Shown in pieces: positions 6,853 to 13,088 of a DNA stretch of 28,323 bases (positions within the stretch are counted from its first letter, which is position 1; every line of letters starts with the position of its first letter). The translations under genes and the position numbers were made by a program. Origin of the DNA: a virus; the IMG/VR virus record IMGVR_UViG_3300021378_000120, positions 1 to 28,323 of that record, one strand, 5' to 3'. The notes below the pieces were generated by a model. It worked only from the letters and a program-made list of their open reading frames with translations, had not been told where the DNA came from and made no database searches.

Positions 6853-7392
6853 ATGGGTAAACATTGGTTGGAAATATTAAATACAAAGCATGCCGAATGG
6901 GTTGATATGGTGCGCACATTTGGCGAGTACACATATTGCGAAGATTTAGTACAAGAAACCTATTTAAGAATACACCAAGCCAACGCCCAAGACCGCGCAG
7001 TAATTAACGGAAAAGCGAATAAAGGTTTTATGTATATCGCATTAAGGAACAACCATATAAATTTCGCAAAACAAAAGGCCAAAGTAAAAAAATACCAAAT
7101 TGAAGACTTTAAAATGACAAGCCGGGACGAGGCACCAACCGAATGGTATATTGCCAACGATATTTTAGAGGCCAAAATAAGATCCGTAATGGAAAATTGG
7201 CATTGGTACGACCGACAATTGTTTATTTTGGTTGCAACCGGCCCGGATAGCATGCGCAAAATTTCGCGCGATAGTCGCATATCTTTATCGAGTATAAGCA
7301 ATACCATTAAGAAATGCCGAAAGCGTCTTAAAGACGAATTAAACGAGGAATTTGAGGACTATTTTAATAAAGATTATAAGCAAATTAAATAA
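6853..7392 (+). CDS. RNA polymerase sigma-factor-like protein
   Basis: 179 aa from ATG 6853. The frame is open 20 codons further upstream, but those codons run through the terminator. Region 2 is recognisable (residues about 20-45: YCEDLVQETYLRIHQA, matching the ECF-type EDLVQETFLR). Region 4 HTH is near the C-terminus (DSMRKISRDSRISLSSISNTIKKCRKRLKDEL), with RISLSSISNTIKKC as recognition helix. It would redirect host RNA polymerase to phage promoters; the 26-bp element repeated before two structural operons is the natural candidate target. The two sigma domains are visible; the target is inference. Confidence 0.8.
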   Translation: MGKHWLEILNTKHAEWVDMVRTFGEYTYCEDLVQETYLRIHQANAQDRAVINGKANKGFMYIALRNNHINFAKQKAKVKKYQIEDFKMTSRDEAPTEWYIANDILEAKIRSVMENWHWYDRQLFILVATGPDSMRKISRDSRISLSSISNTIKKCRKRLKDELNEEFEDYFNKDYKQIK

Positions 7393-7410
7393 TGTTATGC
7401 AGATAGGTTG

Positions 7411-7433
7411 CACATATATAATTTATATTTGTG
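7411..7433. promoter_or_regulatory. near-perfect 23-bp dyad, probable operator
   Basis: CACATATATAA / TTATATTTGTG arms of 11 bases flank one central T, with a single mismatched pair. The right arm contains TATATTTG (7424-7431), which matches the Bacteroidetes -7 box TAnnTTTG, and another TATATTTG sits at 7456-7463. A dimeric regulator binding here would cover a promoter for the gene at 7485. Confidence 0.55.
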
Positions 7434-7455
7434 TATAATAATTAAAGAAAAATAC

Positions 7456-7463
7456 TATATTTG
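7456..7463 (+). promoter_or_regulatory. -7 promoter box TATATTTG
   Basis: Exact match to the Bacteroidetes TAnnTTTG consensus, 21 bases before the ATG at 7485. The nearest TTTG upstream (7428-7431) gives a spacer of 24, longer than the usual 19-21, so the -33 element is uncertain. Confidence 0.45.
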
Positions 7464-7484
7464 TTAAACTTTCAAAACGATATT

Positions 7485-7691
7485 ATGAGCGCAGACTATA
7501 AGATTTACGAAACCTTTAAGGTTTTTAAAGGCCCACAAAGCCAACAAATTATTGACCAAAACTTGACCGAGGACGAGGCCAACGAGTTGGTACAAAAAGA
7601 TATTTTAATTAACCCGGATTGCGAGGAATACATGTTATGCAGGCGTAAAATGAGCGCGTTTCGCGAACCGGTAACTTTAAAAAATAGATAA
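7485..7691 (+). CDS. small protein, unknown
   Basis: 68 aa from ATG 7485 (MSADYKIYETFKVFKG); the upstream in-frame TTG lies in the promoter box and was not used. LTEDEANELVQKDILINPDCEEYMLCRRKMSAF contains a helix with an acidic face and two cysteines. It is the first gene after the dyad and -7 box, and its stop shares one base with the next start (TAATG). No family recognised. Confidence 0.65.
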   Translation: MSADYKIYETFKVFKGPQSQQIIDQNLTEDEANELVQKDILINPDCEEYMLCRRKMSAFREPVTLKNR

Positions 7692-7906
7692 TGGAGGGAC
7701 CAACAAAAGATCAAATAAAAGCCGTTCAAAGCATGAAACGCAAAACGTACCATGTTGAAAACAAAACAATAAGCGAAACGTACGTTTGGCCATGTTGCGG
7801 GGTTGAGGTATTGAATACCCCAATAATTGAAAACGCCGGCGAAGACTTAACACAAATTCGGTGCCTTTATGGTTGCGGTTTTATTTACGTTGAACATTGG
7901 TTGTAA
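7691..7906 (+). CDS. small zinc-ribbon-like protein
   Basis: 71 aa. Two cysteine pairs, C35-C36-G and C58-x3-C62-G (WPCCGVEV and RCLYGCGF), look like the knuckles of a zinc ribbon, so metal binding is likely. The protein ends in an aromatic tail (FIYVEHWL). It shares its start with the upstream stop. Position before terminase and after the sigma gene suggests a regulatory role, but that is a guess. Confidence 0.6.
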   Translation: MEGPTKDQIKAVQSMKRKTYHVENKTISETYVWPCCGVEVLNTPIIENAGEDLTQIRCLYGCGFIYVEHWL

Positions 7907-7967
7907 TGTATAAAACAATATTTAGGTTAAACATTTTTAAATATAAAATAAGAATATACAAAAGAAC

Positions 7968-8420
7968 ATGATCGAACAAAAAGACGAGGCATATTATAAC
8001 GCCCTTGACAAAAGAACAAAAGAGTACAAAGAATGGAAGAGTAAACAACCATTAAAAGGAGTTGGGGACGTTGTGGAAAAGGTATTGGAAAAAACCGGCG
8101 TTTCCAGGATAGCCAAATTTATAATGGGGGACGATTGCGGGTGTGACAAAAGGCGCGATACCTTAAATAAATTATTCCCATTTAAAAACCCGAAATGCCT
8201 AAACGAAGACGAATACAATTTTTTGCATTTATGGTTCCAAAAGACAAGGCACCAAATTACGCATAATGAACAAACAAAAATGTTATCGATTTACAATAGA
8301 GTATTTAACACCAAATATAAAACGTCAAGTTGTGGCGGTTGTATAAAATGGAAAGTACAAGAATTAAATAAATTGTATTTAGAATATAACCCAAAACAAA
8401 ATGACAACAATATTATTTAG
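7968..8420 (+). CDS. conserved Bacteroidetes-phage protein, unknown
   Basis: 150 aa. VGDVVEKVLEKTGVSRIAKFIMGDDCGCDKRRDTLNKLFPF is a block I recognise as recurrent upstream of terminase genes in Bacteroidetes phages, with a second cysteine cluster CGGC near the C-terminus. The four cysteines could bind a metal. The 61-base gap before it is AT-rich with a long A-rich leader but no clear -7 box. It overlaps the following membrane miniprotein start at 8401. It is sometimes placed among virion or packaging genes; role unproven. Confidence 0.7.
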   Translation: MIEQKDEAYYNALDKRTKEYKEWKSKQPLKGVGDVVEKVLEKTGVSRIAKFIMGDDCGCDKRRDTLNKLFPFKNPKCLNEDEYNFLHLWFQKTRHQITHNEQTKMLSIYNRVFNTKYKTSSCGGCIKWKVQELNKLYLEYNPKQNDNNII

Positions 8421-8493
8421 TTACGGCGCAATACTTTTTATTCTGTTTTGTTGGTTATACATATTTTTAAATTACGGAAACAATGACAAATAA
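8401..8493 (+). CDS. 30-aa single-span membrane miniprotein
   Basis: ATG at 8401 inside the end of the previous gene, TAA at 8491-8493 inside the start of the terminase gene. MTTILFSYGAILFILFCWLYIFLNYGNNDK is one uninterrupted hydrophobic span with a charged C-terminus. The double overlap with neighbours favours a translated gene. Function unknown. Confidence 0.5.
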   Translation: MTTILFSYGAILFILFCWLYIFLNYGNNDK

Positions 8494-8839
8494 AACAACG
8501 GACAAAACGAACACTAAAAAAAGGGACATGCTCAAAGCCCTAAATTTGACATGCGGTAACGTGAGCGAAGCATGCAAAAAAGCCAAGGCAAGCCGAACCC
8601 AACATTACGAATGGTTAAAGATTGACGAAGACTATAAACGCGCAGTCAAAGAAATTGAAGAGGCGAACAAGGATTGGGTTGAGGGTAAAATAAGACAACA
8701 CATTGAAAACGACAACCCGACGGTAACAATATTTTACGCCAAAACAAAAATGCGGGACCGGGGGTATATTGAAACAAATGACCACAACGTGAGCATATCA
8801 AAGGGAACGTTGCCCGAATGGTTTACAAATGACGAATAA
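8483..8839 (+). CDS. terS: terminase small subunit
   Basis: 118 aa. An N-terminal HTH (MLKALNLTCGNVSEACKKAKASRTQHYEWLKIDEDYKRAV), as in phBC6A51-type small terminases, is followed by a helical oligomerisation segment (VEGKIRQHIENDNPTVTIFYAKTKMRDRGY) typical of phage TerS. It would recognise the packaging site and recruit the large subunit, whose gene overlaps it by 11 bases. It is shorter than many TerS proteins but complete. Confidence 0.8.
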   Translation: MTNKTTDKTNTKKRDMLKALNLTCGNVSEACKKAKASRTQHYEWLKIDEDYKRAVKEIEEANKDWVEGKIRQHIENDNPTVTIFYAKTKMRDRGYIETNDHNVSISKGTLPEWFTNDE

Positions 8840-9977
8840 AGCCAACCCAAATTTTACATATTTAAAAGAGGCCGTACCCAAACAACGCGTAACTTTATTA
8901 CAAGGGGGTACAAGATCCGGCAAAACGTGGGCCGTTATTTATTACATAATTTGGTTGTGTAAAGAACACCCCAACGCCGGAATGGAAATTGACATTTGCC
9001 GAGACACATTTACGGCCCTAAAAAATACGGCATGGAAAGACTTTAAAGACATTCTTATAAAGCATGAATTGTACGACCGATTAAGCCACAACATGACCAA
9101 CGGTAAATATATTTTGTTTGGCAATACTATAAACTATTATGGGGCGGACGATAGCAAAAAAATACATGGACGGTCCCGCGATATATTATGGTTGAATGAA
9201 GCAAACCATTTGCCCGAGGACACCGTAAACCAATTGTTTCCAAGGACGAGACACAAAGTAATTGCCGATTACAACCCGGCGTTACCGGTTGAGCATTGGT
9301 TGGATCATTATATACCAAAGTACAAACCGTTTATTTCGACGTACCGGGACAACCCGCATTTGACACAAAGCCAAGTTGAGGACATTGAGGAAAAAATAAG
9401 CAACCCCTATTGGTGGACCGTTTACGGAACCGGCCAACGTTCACAACCAACCGGCGCGGTATTTTCCCATTGGTCAACCGGACCATTTGAGCAAACCGAT
9501 TTAATGGGGTTCGGCCAGGATTATGGATTTAGTCAAGACGCGACAACGTTAATTGAATGTAGTATAAACCGCAAAAAAAAGACGATACATTTAAGGGAAT
9601 GTTTTTACGAGGTGGGGTTAAGTACCGGGAGTATATACGAATTAAATATGCAACATGCCGGGCGCGAAAATTTAATTGTTGGGGATAGTGCCGAACCGCG
9701 TTTAATAAGTGAGTTAAAAGGCCGGGGCCTAAATATAGTTAGTGCGGTAAAAGGCCAAGGGAGTATTACAAGCGGTATTAGCTTAATGTTGGAATACAAA
9801 ATAATCATTGAACCAAAAAGCGAGAATTTAATAAAGGAGTTTAATAATTACCAATGGATCAGTAAAACCAATAAGACGGTGCCAAAGGACGAATGGAACC
9901 ATTGCATTGACGCATGCCGGTATTTTATTTCACAAGTTTTAGAGAACCCGCACCGGGGTAAATACTATCTTTATTAG
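8829..9977 (+). CDS. terL: terminase large subunit
   Basis: 382 aa, Terminase_3-like. ATPase: Walker A GGTRSGKT at residues 26-33; Walker B ILWLNE with D118 upstream and catalytic E124. The nuclease RNase-H-like triad is visible as D231 (FGQDYGF), D286 (VGDSAEP) and D361 (CIDACRY). It pumps DNA into the procapsid and cuts the concatemer. No feature decides between headful and cos packaging. The circularly closing assembly is compatible with headful, circularly permuted DNA, but does not prove it. Confidence 0.93.
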   Translation: MTNKANPNFTYLKEAVPKQRVTLLQGGTRSGKTWAVIYYIIWLCKEHPNAGMEIDICRDTFTALKNTAWKDFKDILIKHELYDRLSHNMTNGKYILFGNTINYYGADDSKKIHGRSRDILWLNEANHLPEDTVNQLFPRTRHKVIADYNPALPVEHWLDHYIPKYKPFISTYRDNPHLTQSQVEDIEEKISNPYWWTVYGTGQRSQPTGAVFSHWSTGPFEQTDLMGFGQDYGFSQDATTLIECSINRKKKTIHLRECFYEVGLSTGSIYELNMQHAGRENLIVGDSAEPRLISELKGRGLNIVSAVKGQGSITSGISLMLEYKIIIEPKSENLIKEFNNYQWISKTNKTVPKDEWNHCIDACRYFISQVLENPHRGKYYLY

Positions 9978-10002
9978 GTACAAAAAGGCGAGTTATTGTT
10001 AT
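9977..10002 (+). promoter_or_regulatory. 26-bp repeated element before the tail operon
   Basis: GGTACAAAAAGGCGAG followed by TTATTGTTAT; 24 of 26 bases match the element at 23061-23086. It begins at the terL stop codon and ends 18 bases before the ATG at 10021. Two copies, each right upstream of a structural operon, suggest a phage-specific late promoter. Confidence 0.6.
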
Positions 10003-10020
10003 TAAATAAAAAGACATATT

Positions 10021-10206
10021 ATGGACACATGGGGACAAGGCGCAGTAAATAATAGAATTAGTTGGGGACAAGCCCCGCTATTAAATACCAAGGTTGGAAA
10101 TTGGGGCAAAATTTGTTTTACGAGTTATGCCGGAAAAACAAGTTTAACCGGTCAAAGTTCTCGTTTGGTTGAAAAAGAGGTTGAGGCAAAAAGCGATATT
10201 AAATGA
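10021..10206 (+). CDS. small WG-repeat virion-associated protein
   Basis: 61 aa. WGQGAVNNRISWGQAPLLNTKVGNWG contains three WG turns in the pattern seen in short structural proteins of Bacteroidetes phages. It is the first gene after the 26-bp element and overlaps the next start by 4 bases. Probably a minor virion or assembly component; no defined function. Confidence 0.65.
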   Translation: MDTWGQGAVNNRISWGQAPLLNTKVGNWGKICFTSYAGKTSLTGQSSRLVEKEVEAKSDIK

Positions 10207-10978
10207 ATATAAACATAAAATACCCAACGCATTTACAAGAAATACCTTTGAGCGCGTACCAAAAATGGTTAAAGGTTGAAGAGACCACAAACGATGATGA
10301 AATATTGGCCTTTAAATTTGTGTCAATATTTTGCGGTTTGGAAATGCGGACCGTTTCGAGAATGGCCGTAAAGGACGTATATTTTTTAATTGGTAAAATC
10401 AAAGAAGTATTGGGCCAAGAGGCAAAATTTAACAAGCGTTGGAAATTTAACGGCGTTGAATTTGGTTTGGTTCCGGACCTGGAAAATATGAGTTTCGGCG
10501 AGTATATAGACGTTGAAAGCCATTTGACAAAATGGGACGGTTTGCACAAAGCAATGGCCGTTTTATACCGTCCGATTACTCAAACATATAAGGACACATA
10601 CGAAGTTGAAGAGTACGAACCCAACGAAAAGTATATGGAAATTATGCAAAACCTACCGTTAAATATTGTATTAGGAACGTCCCTTTTTTTTTGCAATTTA
10701 GAAAAGGAATTGTTGCGCAATTTAACACAATTTTTAAAGGAGGAAACGAAGAGAATGAACAACAAAACGATTATAGCGAATGGGCGCAATTCAACAAAAA
10801 CTGGAAATGGTACCATTCCATTTATAGAATTAGCAATGGAAATTTGCTCGAGTTCGACCGAGTTACAAAGATACCCATTTATAAAGCCCTTACCTACCTT
10901 GAATATATTGCGCAAAAAGACAAGGCCGAAACAAGCGAACGTAAAAAACAAATTAGACAAGCCAAAGCAAAAAATTAA
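10203..10978 (+). CDS. tail assembly chaperone, -1 frameshifted product
   Basis: Two reading frames. The first (from ATG 10203) carries a block typical of Bacteroidetes-phage tail chaperones: RWKFNGVEFGLVPDLENMSFGEYIDVE, then LHKAMAVLYRPI, then LFFCNLEKELLRNLTQFLK. The second frame is -1 relative to it and ends at 10978. It carries the downstream chaperone domain KWYHSIYRISNGNLLEFDRVTKIPIYKALTYLEY. A canonical slippery heptamer T-TTA-AAG is at 10733-10739, exactly where the first conserved block ends. Slipping there gives about 258 aa. The unshifted frame also stays open to 10985, but its tail looks like an out-of-frame reading. This mirrors the G/GT chaperone pair of lambda-like tails, although the tape-measure gene is five genes downstream. 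Confidence 0.72.
10733..10739 (+). other. slippery heptamer for -1 frameshifting
   Basis: TTTAAAG read as T-TTA-AAG in the zero frame, fitting X-XXY-YYZ. A slip back by one base puts the ribosome in the frame that encodes the second chaperone domain. GGAGG follows immediately. A second candidate, the T run at 10684-10692, lies upstream but would destroy the conserved LFFCNLEKELL block. Confidence 0.65.
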
Positions 10979-10981
10979 AAT

Positions 10982-11419
10982 ATGAGCAACGAGGGGTATT
11001 CATTAGTTTACAATACTATAAAAGACACATTAGAGGCCAACCCATTGGTAAACCAATTTGGCGAGGGTATGGGGGACGAAATAGACTTGTCAAAGCAAAC
11101 GCTATTTCCGCTTTCATACATGGTAATGGAGACGGCAACGCCCGACGGAAACGCGGTACAATTTACGTTTACACTTTATGCCATGGATATTGTCGACATT
11201 TCAGACGACGGCGTAAACAACAAACATTCAGTTATGAATACTCAATACAATGTTTTGTTGAGGTTGTACGAAGACTTAAGGCGCGGGGATCTTTGGGACA
11301 ACAAAGTACAATTAGTTGGTTTTACAATGCAAGCGTTCGAGCAAAGTTATTCTAACTTGTTGGCCGGTTGGTCCGCGAGCGTTTCCCTTTATGTACCTAA
11401 TCACATGACAATATGCTAA
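10982..11419 (+). CDS. tail completion/terminator-like protein
   Basis: 145 aa. It begins with a helix (YSLVYNTIKDTLEANPLVNQFGEG), followed by a beta-rich body (FPLSYMVMETATPDGNAVQFTFTLYAMDIV, then QLVGFTMQAF, then WSASVSLYVP). Such a helix-plus-sheet arrangement of this length resembles gpU/tail-terminator proteins that cap tail tubes. It is encoded between the chaperone and a neck-like gene, overlapping the latter by 7 bases. Role from position and fold impression only. Confidence 0.5.
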   Translation: MSNEGYSLVYNTIKDTLEANPLVNQFGEGMGDEIDLSKQTLFPLSYMVMETATPDGNAVQFTFTLYAMDIVDISDDGVNNKHSVMNTQYNVLLRLYEDLRRGDLWDNKVQLVGFTMQAFEQSYSNLLAGWSASVSLYVPNHMTIC

Positions 11420-11976
11420 ACGAGGTTTTAAAAGAAATAGAAACCTTTGGCGACGTATTAGTAAGGCGAACGCGCAAAAACTTAAAGAACGAAAAAATGA
11501 TTAGTTCGGGGGTTTTATTTGATAGTATTGGGTACAACGTAGACCAAACAATGGACGGTTTTATTTTTGAGTTTATAATGGTTGAGTATGGTTTTTATCA
11601 AGACGAGGGGGTACAAGGTGCCAACCCGGGGGCGGTAAATATTCAACAACCGGACGGTACAAAAAAGCCCGGAATACAAAAGGCACCCGGAAGCCGTTTT
11701 AAATTTGGTTCGGGTAAAAGCCAAGGAAGTTTATTTAAAGGTTTGGACCCATGGATTGTAAAAAAGAAAATTAAAGGAACGCGAAACAATGGCCGTTTTG
11801 TTTCGAGGGCGTCAATAAAAAGCGCGATGTCAAAAAGTATATTTTACCAAGGTTTACCGCCAAGGAAATTTTTTACCCGAGCATGGGACCAAACAACCCG
11901 GGACATTGACAACCAATTGGCCATTGCGTATATAAAAGACGTTGAAGCAATATTTTTAGAATTAATAAAACAATGA
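11413..11976 (+). CDS. HK97 gp10-like neck / tail-completion protein
   Basis: 187 aa. Features of the gp10-like family: VRRTRKNLKNEKMISSGVLFDSIGY near the start, VEYGFYQDEGVQG in the middle, and a C-terminal part with NNGRFVSRAS and YQGLPPRKFFTRAW, which is the usual 'GIPPR-F' motif. The family member in HK97-like phages sits at the head-tail joint. An insert of Gly/Pro/Lys-rich sequence at about residues 75-115 makes it longer than the typical 120-150 aa. It overlaps the next gene by 4 bases. Confidence 0.65.
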   Translation: MLNEVLKEIETFGDVLVRRTRKNLKNEKMISSGVLFDSIGYNVDQTMDGFIFEFIMVEYGFYQDEGVQGANPGAVNIQQPDGTKKPGIQKAPGSRFKFGSGKSQGSLFKGLDPWIVKKKIKGTRNNGRFVSRASIKSAMSKSIFYQGLPPRKFFTRAWDQTTRDIDNQLAIAYIKDVEAIFLELIKQ

Positions 11977-13088
11977 GCATAGTTAATTTACAAAACGAAC
12001 CAATATACGTTCGTAGCCCCTACATTATAGAAGTAGACCAACCCAACATTTTAGGTTCAAAGGTTGAATTGTTTATATGGAATAATGGTACAACCCCGCC
12101 AACGTCCCCGACGTACACATTGGAAAAATTGATACCGTCCCCGAGTAGTACGGAAATGGTTTACAACGTATCAAATTACGTTCGGGAGTATATAAATTTT
12201 ATTGAAAGTACAATTGTTGAGACGGCAACGCCAACGGTTCCGCCAAATAACGAATGGGCCTACATTAAAGTAATACGATATACTTTGACAATTACCGGTT
12301 ACGAGGCAATTGATACAAAAACGTATTATGCGTTTGACGGTTTCGGATATTATGAAGAGGGTTTTAACCCGGAATTGGGGACCATACATTTAACCCCTGG
12401 AAATTACGAATATTGGTACGATCCAAATAACCCCGGTTCGGTATTCCCGCAACCCTTTTTAAACAGATACGGCGAAATACACATTGTACCAAAACTAAAT
12501 TACGAGGTTGTTTATACGAGTTTGTCCGACGGTACAACGCAAAGTTTCACATTCAACCCGGCCGTTATTGGACCGGTACAAAAATTTTATACGGTGTTTC
12601 CTACTTATAGCGACGTTGGAAATATTGTTGAGTACAAAACAGACACCGGAACGGTTCTTGCAACGTGGACTTTTAAACCAAAAAGCGAGTGCAAATATAC
12701 CCCGGTTGTATGCGATTTTGTAAACAAATACGGTGTATGGCAACGGATCATATTTTATAAAGTAAGCAAAACGAGTATTGCAGTAACTAAAAAGAATTAC
12801 AATTTATTAGCCCGGGACCTTGTAAATTATAACCCGGCCCTTGAGCAAACCAAAGTATTTAATTTAAACGCAACGCAAAGTATTAAAGTAAATACGGATT
12901 GGGTAAAAGAAGAGTATAATGAGCGCATATTAAAACCGTTAATGTTGAGCGAAATTATAAGAATAAACGGCAAGCCGGCAACGTTAAAAACAAGCGCAAC
13001 CGAATTATTCGAGCATATAAATAAAAAACAAATCAATTACGAATTAGAGTTTACATTTGCAAACGCAACAATTAACAACGTTGTTTAA
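11973..13088 (+). CDS. tail/virion structural protein, Bacteroidetes phage type
   Basis: 371 aa, beta-rich and Thr/Tyr/Asn-rich, with no signal peptide or membrane span. The C-terminal part (KYGVWQRIIFYKVSKTSI, then NPALEQTKVFNLNATQSIKVNT, then ILKPLMLSEIIRINGKP) is a block I know from tail regions of Bacteroidetes phages without a named function. The gene touches the next start (the final A of TAA is the A of ATG), so both large proteins are probably made in fixed ratio and act in the tail tip or baseplate. Confidence 0.65.
   Translation: MSIVNLQNEPIYVRSPYIIEVDQPNILGSKVELFIWNNGTTPPTSPTYTLEKLIPSPSSTEMVYNVSNYVREYINFIESTIVETATPTVPPNNEWAYIKVIRYTLTITGYEAIDTKTYYAFDGFGYYEEGFNPELGTIHLTPGNYEYWYDPNNPGSVFPQPFLNRYGEIHIVPKLNYEVVYTSLSDGTTQSFTFNPAVIGPVQKFYTVFPTYSDVGNIVEYKTDTGTVLATWTFKPKSECKYTPVVCDFVNKYGVWQRIIFYKVSKTSIAVTKKNYNLLARDLVNYNPALEQTKVFNLNATQSIKVNTDWVKEEYNERILKPLMLSEIIRINGKPATLKTSATELFEHINKKQINYELEFTFANATINNVV

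Noticed and set aside
10684-10692. T9 run as the frameshift site or as a sequencing error
   Set aside because: Shifting here would replace the conserved FFCNLEKELLRNLTQFLK block by unrelated residues, so the shift must occur further downstream.
10740-10985. Zero-frame continuation of the chaperone gene as a genuine C-terminus
   Set aside because: Its sequence resembles an out-of-frame reading of the conserved WYHSIYRISNG domain. The -1 frame carries recognisable family features and a slippery site is present.
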